6,525 bases of DNA from an uncultured Opitutaceae bacterium (GTDB lineage: Bacteria; Verrucomicrobiota; Verrucomicrobiia; Opitutales; Opitutaceae). Shown here one piece after another: positions 1 to 5,374 of this stretch. The stretch covers positions 1 through 6,525 of the forward strand of contig CALFNJ010000196.1 in the NCBI GenBank assembly GCA_937902865.1, in the 5' to 3' direction. The stretch's first letter is position 1. Each line of letters opens with the position of its first letter. The notes beneath the pieces are model-generated. The model searched no databases. It was given only the letters and a program-made list of their open reading frames with translations, and was not told where the DNA came from. The position numbers were made by a program, and so were the translations under genes.

Positions 1-476
1 TCGAGTCGCGCCGGTTCCACCCCCGCCGTTGTCGGATCAGGCCGGAAGTTTCCCGTGAAGCGGAGTTTCGAGCTGTACACCACGGACTCATAGATGCCCC
101 GATGCCGGACTTCCGGGTCCACGGCGCCGTCGACGGACAGCGTCTCCGGAAAGAAATAGGCGGTGGCCGGACTCAGTTCGACTTCGTCCAGGTTCACGAT
201 TTTGCCATCGATCGCCTTGGAGCGGGTCACGTGCGTGGGCACGGTATACGGCACCGCCAGCACCGGACCCGTGAGCCCTTGCTCGTGTCCCCAGATGCCC
301 GCGATCTCCGCGGCTGCATCGCTCTGATAGCGCTGACGCTCCATCAGGATTCCCCGCGTCATCAGCAGCGGAATGTGCAGCAACAGGATCAGGACGCAGA
401 TGCCGGCGATCTTCAGGAAGAGAAAGAAGCCGCGCGTCATGGACTTGGGAATCACCGGGGGGAAAGGAAGGTTCAT
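1..476 (-). CDS. creD: CreD-family inner membrane protein, N-terminal part (3' end outside window)
   Basis: Translation from the ATG at 476-474 gives 158 codons that run off the left edge, so about a third of a CreD-sized protein is present. It opens with a short cytoplasmic stretch and a hydrophobic helix at about residues 16-38 (FFLFLKIAGICVLILLLHIP). The CreD-like juxtamembrane pattern LLMTRGILMERQRYQSDA comes next, then GPVLAVPY and the start of a periplasmic domain. These positions match my memory of E. coli CreD (IPIMLIRQVIVERADYRSD, GPLIAIPV, GIYTGQVWHSDL versus GIYESVVYSSKL here). CreD is a membrane protein of unknown biochemical role, induced by CreBC and linked to envelope stress and beta-lactam or colicin tolerance. 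The start is supported by AGGA at 487-484, 7 nt upstream; the internal ATG at 440 has no such site. It lies downstream of creBC on the same strand, but 370 bp away and with its own Cre-tag-like array. Family call is strong; function is by homology. Confidence 0.9.
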   Translation of the reverse strand, partial: MNLPFPPVIPKSMTRGFFLFLKIAGICVLILLLHIPLLMTRGILMERQRYQSDAAAEIAGIWGHEQGLTGPVLAVPYTVPTHVTRSKAIDGKIVNLDEVELSPATAYFFPETLSVDGAVDPEVRHRGIYESVVYSSKLRFTGNFRPDPTTAGVEPARL

Positions 477-483
477 GCGCCCA

Positions 484-487
484 TCCT
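484..487 (-). promoter_or_regulatory. Shine-Dalgarno site of creD
   Basis: On the minus strand AGGA (within CAGGATGG) sits 7 nt before the ATG at 476. It decides the start, because the next in-frame ATG (440) lacks a purine-rich element. Confidence 0.6.
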
Positions 488-498
488 GCCGGGCTCAC

Positions 499-536
499 AT
501 GAAACCCGTGTGAAGCGACGATGAAATCTGCGGGAA
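499..536 (-). promoter_or_regulatory. Cre-tag-like tandem direct repeats, probable CreB operator for creD
   Basis: On the minus strand three pentamers lie in exact 11-bp register: TTCAT (525-521), TTCAC (514-510) and TTCAT (503-499), each separated by 6 bases. A weaker fourth, TTCCC (536-532), continues the register upstream. The Cre tag known for E. coli CreB is TTCAC-N6-TTCAC, so the spacing is exact and only the last base of two pentamers differs. The array ends 22 bp before the creD start codon. An 11-bp period places each pentamer on one DNA face, as expected for a tandem OmpR-type dimer. I see no convincing -10/-35 pair nearby, so the transcription start cannot be placed. Confidence 0.65.
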
Positions 537-567
537 ATGGCAGAATGGAACAGGTTCTAGAATGTCT

Positions 568-582
568 GATGATCCGATCATC
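568..582. repeat. Small hairpin GATGAT-CCG-ATCATC
   Basis: A 6-bp stem (GATGAT/ATCATC) with a 3-nt loop. An overlapping alternative stem TCCGAT/ATCGGA spans 573-585. It lies between the Cre-tag array and the CGCG-type hairpins. No role can be assigned. Confidence 0.35.
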
Positions 583-590
583 GGAATGGG

Positions 591-612
591 CACGCGACCT
601 CCCGGTCGCGTG
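591..612 (+). repeat. REP-like hairpin 1 (9-bp stem, TCCC loop)
   Basis: CACGCGACC, loop TCCC, then the exact complement. It has the same length and loop as the three hairpins at 624, 683 and 825, but a different stem sequence with all nine pairs kept. It is the most divergent member of the set. Confidence 0.7.
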
Positions 613-616
613 GATC

Positions 617-711
617 GAGGTGGAACGCGTTGTCCCTAACGCGTTGAGCGCTCCGCCCGTGTTTCAAGTTCGCAACGTCCACAGCGCGTTAGGGACAACG
701 CGCTCCACCTC
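617..711. repeat. 27-nt inverted repeat pair containing REP-like hairpins 2 and 3
   Basis: 617-643 begins GAGGTGGAACGCGTTG. The reverse complement of 685-711 is the same 27 nt with a single mismatch (A625 versus G). The arms are separated by 41 bp. Within the arms are two 22-nt hairpins: hairpin 2 at 624-645 (AACGCGTTG, loop TCCC, TAACGCGTT, one G-T pair) and hairpin 3 at 683-704 on the minus strand (AGCGCGTTG, loop TCCC, TAACGCGCT). The head-to-head arrangement resembles the BIME-like pairs formed by REP elements. Confidence 0.75.
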
Positions 712-736
712 AAACCGCCTCTGCGCGAGACCATCC

Positions 737-763
737 GGAAATCCAAATTCCAGATTCCAAAAC
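737..763. repeat. Short AATTCCAGATTCC-type repeat
   Basis: The minus strand reads TTTTGGAATCTGGAATTTGG followed by ATTTCC, an imperfect tandem of a GGAATCT/GGAATTT unit. Similar tracts are common intergenic repeats in GC-rich environmental genomes, as I recall. Within this window there is only one copy, so the repeat status is inferred. Confidence 0.3.
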
Positions 764-824
764 GGGAAACTTTCCAAAACCGCCGCATGGAGGTCGGCGG
801 CCATTCCGCGATCTGCGTCGAACC

Positions 825-846
825 GGCGCGTTAGGGATAACGCGCC
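825..846 (-). repeat. REP-like hairpin 4, directly after the creC stop codon
   Basis: On the minus strand GGCGCGTTA, loop TCCC, then the perfect complement. It starts at the first base after the creC TAG (849-847). A 9-bp GC-rich stem here could slow transcription or protect the creBC mRNA 3' end and uncouple creD. There is no T-run after it, so it is not a canonical intrinsic terminator. Confidence 0.7.
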
Positions 847-2277
847 CTACCCTGCTGAAATCCAGAACACCGCCCGAGCGCCTTTGCCTTCCGGGCGGTT
901 GCCGAGGCTCGCATCGCCGCCGTGCAGACGCGCGATCTCCCGGACCAGACTCAGGCCGATGCCGGTGCTCTTCTGCCCGGACAACGGCCGCGGCAAGGAA
1001 TAGAAACGTTCGAACACCCGGCCGAGCGCGTAGTCCGGCACGCCGGGGCCTTCATCCTCCACGATGAAGGCGATCCGGCCAGATTCCTGGACACTCCGCA
1101 GCTCGACGCAGCCGTCCGGCGGCGAAAAATCGAGCGCGTTCTGGAGCAGGTTCGCGAGCGCCTGCCGCAGCAGGAATCGTTCGCCGACGAACTCTGCTTT
1201 CGTCTCGCCAGTCGACGTCAGCCGCACGCCTGCCGCCTCAAAGGCCGGCCGCACGCCACCGAAGGTTTCATCCACCAGCTCGCCGGTCTTCATCCGCTCC
1301 GGTCGGCTCAGCGCCTTCTTTGCCTCCACCGTGGAAAGTTCGAACAGGCGTTCGACGATCCGCTGCATGTGCCCGGTCTCCGCCCGAATGTTTTCCAGAA
1401 AACGCCGACGCTGCTCGGGCGGCATCTCCTCCTGCAGCAACTCGGCCGCCCCGCGGATCGCCGCCAGCGGAGTTTTCACTTCGTGCACCAGCGCCTGCGT
1501 GTGACGCTCGGCCTGCTTTCGTCCCTCCAGCGCGTCGCGCATTTCTTCGAACGCGGTGCCGAGTTCATGCAGCGTCCGTCCGGGCAAGGCCGGCAAAGTC
1601 GCCGGCCGCTGGTCACGGATCGCCCGCGCGTAGGCGGTCAGGCGCTCCAGCGGCGTCACCACCCAGTAAATTCCCACGAACAGCGCTGCCAGCAGCAGCG
1701 ATCCGCCGATCAACGCTCCGCCGAGGATTTTCCGCTTCGCCGCCGCGACGAGCACGTTGATGCCGCGCGTCGGCTTGCCGACCGAGAGCACGCCGATGAG
1801 GTGGCCGTCACGCTTGATGGGGGCCGCCACATAAATCACCTGCGTGTCGTCGTCGCCCGGGATGTCACGGGTGGAACGCGCCCCATATTTGCCCTGGAGC
1901 GTCCGCTGCACGTCGTTCCACCGCGAAAAGTCCCGCCCTTCGTTCTGACCGGTGGAATCGAAGAGCACTTTCCCGTGGTCGTCGGTGACATAGACCCGGA
2001 GATCCACCGACGTCTTGTGCAGGCTGAAAATCTTCGCCTCCAGATCGTGGCGCTGCGCCGCGGCGAAAGCCCGGCGCAGGCCTTCCGGACCGAGTTCGCC
2101 GGTCTCCGACGAGGTCTCGAGCACCGAGGCGAGCAGCGTCGCGGTATCGACCAGGGATTCCTCCATCGACTCCAGATAGCGCGGACGCACCTGCGCGAGG
2201 GTCGAACGGGTGAGAAAGTATCCCGCGACTCCGCAGATCGCGACCACCAGCAGCAGGAACCTCAGCCGCAGGCTCAT
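847..2277 (-). CDS. creC: Two-component sensor histidine kinase CreC
   Basis: 476 residues, close to E. coli CreC as I recall its length (about 474). Membrane helix 1 is at about residues 5-22 and helix 2 at about 186-207. They enclose an extracytoplasmic sensor region of about 160 residues (TDDHGKVLFDSTGQ, YVAAPI.RDG.LIGVLSVGKP) typical of the CreC/Cache-type fold. A HAMP-like linker follows (VTPLERLTAYARAI). The H-box ALVHEVKTPLAAIRG carries the autophosphorylated His265. The ATPase domain shows the N-box NLLQNALDFSP (Asn380), G1 DEGPGVP (408-414), F-box VFERFYSLPRP and G2 STGIGLSLV. The start ATG is preceded by GAGGA at 2290-2286, 8 nt upstream and inside the end of creB, and the genes are 4 nt apart, so they are co-transcribed and probably translationally coupled. 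It phosphorylates CreB. The signal sensed is not evident from sequence. Confidence 0.93.
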   Translation of the reverse strand: MSLRLRFLLLVVAICGVAGYFLTRSTLAQVRPRYLESMEESLVDTATLLASVLETSSETGELGPEGLRRAFAAAQRHDLEAKIFSLHKTSVDLRVYVTDDHGKVLFDSTGQNEGRDFSRWNDVQRTLQGKYGARSTRDIPGDDDTQVIYVAAPIKRDGHLIGVLSVGKPTRGINVLVAAAKRKILGGALIGGSLLLAALFVGIYWVVTPLERLTAYARAIRDQRPATLPALPGRTLHELGTAFEEMRDALEGRKQAERHTQALVHEVKTPLAAIRGAAELLQEEMPPEQRRRFLENIRAETGHMQRIVERLFELSTVEAKKALSRPERMKTGELVDETFGGVRPAFEAAGVRLTSTGETKAEFVGERFLLRQALANLLQNALDFSPPDGCVELRSVQESGRIAFIVEDEGPGVPDYALGRVFERFYSLPRPLSGQKSTGIGLSLVREIARLHGGDASLGNRPEGKGARAVFWISAG

Positions 2278-2281
2278 GACT

Positions 2282-2980
2282 TCATTCCTCGCGCAACGAA
2301 TATCCCAGCCCGCGATGCGTGACGATCGGATCGAACTCCGGCGCCGCCTCTCGCAGCTTGGCCCGCAGCGATTTCACATGCGCGTCCACCGTCCGGTCGA
2401 GCGCCGCACCGGAATCGCTCCAGGCCGCTTCCATCAGCTGGTCACGGCTGAACACGCGCCCAGGCTGGGCGAGCAATGCGCAGAGCAGCCGGTACTCGTT
2501 GCGCGTGCAGTCGAGCGGCTTCCCGCGATAGCTCAGGCGGCACCGAGCCTCGTCGTGCTGCCAGACGCCGTCTGTCCTGGCGGAGGCCGTCGCGATGCGG
2601 CGCTCCCCGGTTCGGCGCAGCACGGCGCGCCCGCGGGCGGTCAGCTCCCGCGGACTGAAGGGTTTCGCCACATAATCGTCGCCGCCAATTTCCAGGCCGA
2701 CGATCCGATCCACGTCCTCGCTGCGCGCCGTCAGGAAAATGATCGGCACCTCGCGCGTCCGGCGGATTTCCCGGCAGAGATCGAAGCCGTTCGTGTCCGG
2801 CAGGCCTACGTCGAGCACGATGAGCGCCACCGTCTGCCGCTCCAGCACCGCGAGCGCCTCGCGGCCGGTGGTCTTCCAGACCGGCGTGAATCCCTCGGTC
2901 TCCAGCGCGTAGATGAGGGTCTCCGCGATCGAGGGTTCATCCTCGACGAGCAGAATCGTCTGGCGCGGGGCGGGCGGCAT
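2282..2980 (-). CDS. creB: Response regulator CreB (OmpR/PhoB family)
   Basis: 232 residues. The receiver domain (about 7-120) has the acidic pair E13-D14, phospho-acceptor D57 in VLDVGLPD, T84 in FLTARSE and K106 in DDYVAKPFSPREL. The winged-helix DNA-binding domain (about 135-230) shows LDCTRNEYRLLCALLAQPGRVFSRDQLMEAAW, the recognition helix DRTVDAHVKSLRAKL and THRGLGYSLR. These stretches follow E. coli CreB closely (ILDVGLPD, FLTARSEEVDRLLGLEIGADDYVAKPFSPRE, THRGMGYSLR), which sets it apart from generic PhoB-type regulators. It is the first gene of creB-creC. The ATG at 2980-2978 has no obvious Shine-Dalgarno sequence, but no other start lies close by. It should bind TTCAC-N6-TTCAC-type tags, and such an array lies upstream of creD at 499-536. 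I found no equivalent array upstream of creB itself. Confidence 0.93.
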   Translation of the reverse strand: MPPAPRQTILLVEDEPSIAETLIYALETEGFTPVWKTTGREALAVLERQTVALIVLDVGLPDTNGFDLCREIRRTREVPIIFLTARSEDVDRIVGLEIGGDDYVAKPFSPRELTARGRAVLRRTGERRIATASARTDGVWQHDEARCRLSYRGKPLDCTRNEYRLLCALLAQPGRVFSRDQLMEAAWSDSGAALDRTVDAHVKSLRAKLREAAPEFDPIVTHRGLGYSLREE

Positions 2981-3045
2981 GGGACGTGTTTGTGCTCACG
3001 CCCTCCCCAAATTTCAAGGCCCGGGCTATCGTGATTCGTAGGTAG

Positions 3046-3066
3046 GGACGGGCGGCCCGCCCGTCC
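3046..3066. repeat. Perfect 21-nt GC palindrome
   Basis: GGACGGGCGG, a central C, then the exact reverse complement. It is a GC-only-core hairpin with no T-run, and fits a dispersed palindromic repeat better than a terminator. It lies about 65 bp upstream of the creB start. Confidence 0.65.
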
Positions 3067-3091
3067 GGGTTGGAGATCGATCCTCGGAAGG

Positions 3092-3165
3092 TCACCACAA
3101 AGGCACAAAAGCACGAAGGACGAGCCTGCCTTCCGAAGCTTTGTGTCTTCGTGCCTTTGTGGTGA
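3092..3165. repeat. Inverted pair of CACCACAAAGGCAC-type repeats
   Basis: The left arm 3092-3118 and the reverse complement of the right arm 3139-3165 share 23 of 27 positions, with the first 15 (TCACCACAAAGGCAC) identical. The spacer is 20 nt. All four differences are A/G transitions. I recall this sequence as a very common intergenic repeat in environmental bacterial genomes that is often mis-translated as small proteins. Confidence 0.7.
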
Positions 3166-3219
3166 ACATCCGGGTATCGGCTCCGGCAACGAGGCGGACG
3201 GACAGCCGCTTATCCCTAC

Positions 3220-3963
3220 CTAAATATCTCCGAGCTGCGGACGCAGCACGATCTCCTCGACCACCGTGCGCCGGCCGAGACGATAGACATCGAGGAAGGC
3301 ACGCGCGACGTCCTCTGCCGGCATGATGCGCTCGCGCTTCACGCCGCTCTTCGACCACGACGGCGACCAGGTCGCGCCGGGATGCACGCAGCACACGCGG
3401 AGGCCGGCCTGCTTGGTCTCGGCGCGGAGCACCTTGGCCAGGCCCGTGACCCCGAACTTCGCCGCGCAGTACGCCGCGCCGTTCGGATAGGCGCCAAGCC
3501 CCGCGATCGAGCTCATGAAAAAGATATCGCCGCGCCGGCGCTTCAGCATCGCCGGCAAAAACGCCCGCGTCACCAGGAAGGCGCTGCGCAGGTTCGCCGC
3601 CACGATCCGGTCGAAATCCGCCACCGCGAACTCCGCGAACGGCGCACCCGCGAACGTGCCCGCGTTGTTGATCAGCACGTCCACCGCGCCGAGCCGCTTC
3701 GTCACCGCCGCCCCGAGCGCCGCGACCTCCGCCTCATCGCTCACGTCACACGCAAAAATCTCCGCCTTCGCACCGTATTTGGCGCAGGCCTTCGCCACGG
3801 TCCGCAGGTTCCGCTCCGACCGCGCCACCAGCGCCAGCCGCACGCCGCGAATTTCCTGGGCGAACACGTTCGCGATCGCCGCGCCGATGCCCTGCGAGGC
3901 GCCGGTGATGAGAACCAAGGGACTTTTTCCCGCGGATTTCGCGGATCGACGCGGATTACTCAT
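3220..3963 (-). CDS. Short-chain dehydrogenase, probable sepiapterin reductase (biopterin pathway)
   Basis: 247-residue classical SDR. The NADP-binding motif TGASQGIG is at 20-27, with a basic AR (47-48) after strand 2 suggesting NADPH. NNAG is at 99-102, and the catalytic tetrad is N124, S152, Y165, K169 (YCAAK). The C terminus RRTVVEEIVLRPQLGDI closely matches the RTVVEEIILRPTSGDI end I recall for Chlorobaculum tepidum sepiapterin reductase. HIFF.TS/DIFFMSS and the PGA..TP.W/PGATWSPSW regions also agree. Sepiapterin reductases reduce 6-pyruvoyl-tetrahydropterin to tetrahydrobiopterin, and upstream on the same strand lie a PTPS and FolE2, so the context fits. The annotated ATG overlaps the end of the preceding GxxExxY gene by 8 nt. 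Residues 3-14 (NPRRSAKSAGKS) are encoded by an intergenic-type repeat and absent from relatives that begin right before the LLITG strand. A TTG at codon 16 could be the ancestral start. A general SDR remains possible. Confidence 0.8.
   Translation of the reverse strand: MSNPRRSAKSAGKSPLVLITGASQGIGAAIANVFAQEIRGVRLALVARSERNLRTVAKACAKYGAKAEIFACDVSDEAEVAALGAAVTKRLGAVDVLINNAGTFAGAPFAEFAVADFDRIVAANLRSAFLVTRAFLPAMLKRRRGDIFFMSSIAGLGAYPNGAAYCAAKFGVTGLAKVLRAETKQAGLRVCCVHPGATWSPSWSKSGVKRERIMPAEDVARAFLDVYRLGRRTVVEEIVLRPQLGDI
3930..3956 (-). repeat. Right-hand copy of ATCCGCG repeat flanking the GxxExxY gene
   Basis: On the plus strand it reads CCGCGGATTTCGCGGATC then GACGCGGAT. It matches the inverse of 4339-4365 at 23 of 27 positions. 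It covers the first base of the GxxExxY TAA stop (minus strand) and codes for residues 3-11 of the reductase. Confidence 0.7.
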
Positions 3964-4330
3964 GGGATTCTCGGACTACCCGTTTCCATTGCAGCTTGGC
4001 ATGTTTGAAATTCAAAAGCAGCGCCAGCTTCAGTTTGGTGATGGCGAGATAGCCGATCATCTGACGCAGATGGGTGTCGGTGAATGTCTCCGCCACTTTC
4101 GGATCCGCAATCACCAGCCCGTCAACGATGGCATCGGGCACGAGCGTGCCAATCAGCTCGCCGGAATAATAGACGGAATGAGGCTTCTGCGACTCGACCG
4201 TGTGCCCGCGCTTCCGCAACTCGATCACCAGCGCCCGCTCGTAAAGTTTTTCATCCAATCCCGGACCGAGATCATTCAACACGGTCATCGCCGCGCCGAT
4301 GATCTTCCCGCTCAGCTCCTCGTGAATCAT
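3956..4330 (-). CDS. GxxExxY-family protein (PD-(D/E)XK nuclease-like fold)
   Basis: 124 residues. The signature G-x-x-E-x-x-Y is at 24-30 (GLDEKLY) after LNDLGP. The core continues with ELRKRGHTVESQ, a YYSGELIG hairpin, VPD (D66), VIADPK (D76-x-K78) and the family ending LLLNFKHAKLQWKRVV. The D66 and D76-x-K78 pattern sits where the PD-(D/E)XK-like fold places its metal ligands, with Asp instead of the more usual Glu. The biochemical function of the family is unknown. The gene sits between folE2 and the reductase gene on their strand, overlaps the latter by 8 nt, and is bracketed by inverted ATCCGCG repeats at 3930-3956 and 4339-4365. It has no evident link to pterin chemistry, so it is likely a passenger cassette. 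The start ATG has only a weak AGAAG element upstream. Confidence 0.85.
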   Translation of the reverse strand: MIHEELSGKIIGAAMTVLNDLGPGLDEKLYERALVIELRKRGHTVESQKPHSVYYSGELIGTLVPDAIVDGLVIADPKVAETFTDTHLRQMIGYLAITKLKLALLLNFKHAKLQWKRVVRESHE

Positions 4331-4338
4331 CGGCTTCT

Positions 4339-4365
4339 ATCCGCGTCCATCCGCGCTCTCCGCGG
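4339..4365 (+). repeat. Left-hand copy of ATCCGCG repeat flanking the GxxExxY gene
   Basis: ATCCGCGTCCATCCGCGC followed by TCTCCGCGG. It is inverted relative to 3930-3956 (23/27 identical). It lies in the 53-bp gap between the folE2 stop and the GxxExxY start and would form part of that gene's 5' leader. Confidence 0.7.
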
Positions 4366-4383
4366 AAGGATCGATTTTGGCGA

Positions 4384-5355
4384 TCAGCAAAGAAGAGAAC
4401 CGAAATCCATGAAGTCCGCCGAGAAGCCGCCTTTGACGCCCTTGCAGATCACGCTCACCGCGTCGTGCGAATGCAGCGACTCGAGGTGCGAGCAGGCGAT
4501 GCGGAAATCCCGGACGCGCTCGTCGCCGTCGAATTCGCGGTACAGCAGCCGCGCCGCGTCCTCGACGAACTTGAGGTAGGCGCCGTTGAGCTCGGCGAAG
4601 GCCTGCTCGTCCTCGCGCTTCACCATCACCTGCGTCTCCGTCTGGAGCGCGTTGAGGCAGTGCGCGTGGATATCCTCGATCCAGATCTTCTTCCCTTCGG
4701 CCGCCTCGATGCAGATCCGGGCCTTGCTCCGCTGCGAATGCGGCACGCCGTACGCGCCGCGGACGTCGCGCGCGTGCTCCGTCAGTTCCGCGCTGCACGG
4801 GCAGGCCGAGGAATAGACAAAATCGAAATGCATGAACCGACGGTACTGGCCGTCGCGCGTCATCACACCCTCGAACGCCACTTCGTAATACTGCCAGCCC
4901 TCGAGGTTGCTCCGCAGGCTCGGCCGCAGCATCGGATAGGAGAACTTCACCTTCAGGCGCGCGTCCTTGCTCTCCACCTTGCGCAGGTAGGCTTTCAGGA
5001 TCTTGCCCATCCACTCGCCCGTGATCACGCCGTCCTTGTGGTCGTAGAACGAGCGCATGATCCGGCTCATGTTGATGCCCTTCAGCTCGGCCTCGAGCGA
5101 GACGGTGCCCGTGACGCTCGTCTCCAGCGTGACGATCTTGCCAGCCTTCGTGCGGTACTTGAGCGGCAGGCGGAAATTATGGATGCCGACCTGCTGGATC
5201 GGCACGTGCGCGCCCTGGATGGAATCGTGCGCCGCCTGCATCATGTCGGGCAGCGAGGCCAGATGCGCCGCGGTCGAGCGGAAGCCCTTGTCGTAGGAGC
5301 GCTTGATCTTGGCCTTCTGCCCGCAGCTCGAGTCGTGAAGATACATCGGTTTCAT
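4384..5355 (-). CDS. folE2: GTP cyclohydrolase FolE2 (type IB)
   Basis: 323 residues from the ATG at 5355. FolE2 converts GTP to 7,8-dihydroneopterin triphosphate, the entry step for folate, queuosine and biopterin synthesis, and replaces the zinc-dependent FolE in many bacteria. Visible family motifs are HVPIQQVGIHNFRLPL (50-65), GINMSRIMR (93-101), the active-site SACPCSAEL (183-191, with Cys185 equivalent to the catalytic Cys), GVPHSQRSKA (203-212) and CSHLESLHSHDAV (288-300). About 50 residues precede the first conserved motif. An in-frame TTG at 5409 would add 18 residues and overlap the upstream PTPS gene by 35 nt; I prefer the ATG at 5355, 19 nt after the PTPS stop, although neither has a good Shine-Dalgarno sequence. 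Another ATG is at 5346. Adjacent PTPS and an SDR point to biopterin rather than folate or queuosine as its main output. Family call is firm; pathway is inferred. Confidence 0.92.
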   Translation of the reverse strand: MKPMYLHDSSCGQKAKIKRSYDKGFRSTAAHLASLPDMMQAAHDSIQGAHVPIQQVGIHNFRLPLKYRTKAGKIVTLETSVTGTVSLEAELKGINMSRIMRSFYDHKDGVITGEWMGKILKAYLRKVESKDARLKVKFSYPMLRPSLRSNLEGWQYYEVAFEGVMTRDGQYRRFMHFDFVYSSACPCSAELTEHARDVRGAYGVPHSQRSKARICIEAAEGKKIWIEDIHAHCLNALQTETQVMVKREDEQAFAELNGAYLKFVEDAARLLYREFDGDERVRDFRIACSHLESLHSHDAVSVICKGVKGGFSADFMDFGSLLC

Positions 5356-5374
5356 GGGAGCGGTGGCAAAGGGT

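Larger units (their letters stand above)
2981..3219. other. Intergenic region between the reductase gene and creB
   Basis: 239 bp without a supported gene. It holds a 21-nt palindrome (3046-3066) and a CACCACAAAGGCAC inverted repeat (3092-3165). It is bounded by GGTAGGGA (3041-3048) and its complement TCCCTACC (3213-3220). The creB promoter must lie here if creBC is not read through from upstream, but no clear promoter hexamers are visible. Short translatable frames in this stretch come from the repeat. Confidence 0.6.

Noticed and set aside
88..498. Minus-strand frame of 136 codons overlapping creD
   Set aside because: The creD reading frame explains the same DNA with clear CreD motifs and a Shine-Dalgarno site; this frame shows none.
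825..846. Intrinsic terminator for creBC
   Set aside because: The hairpin is strong, but no T-run follows on the minus strand and near-identical hairpins occur elsewhere in the same gap, so it was called a repeat.
922..2322. Long plus-strand open frame (466 codons) opposite creC
   Set aside because: It lies antisense to a kinase with all catalytic motifs. Its composition (Arg/Gln/His-rich, low complexity) is what GC-rich antisense frames give, and it has no recognisable domain.
3092..3394. Small minus-strand proteins containing peptides such as TTKARRHK and LRAFVPLW
   Set aside because: These are translations of the CACCACAAAGGCAC repeat and of the out-of-frame reductase gene, a known kind of spurious prediction.
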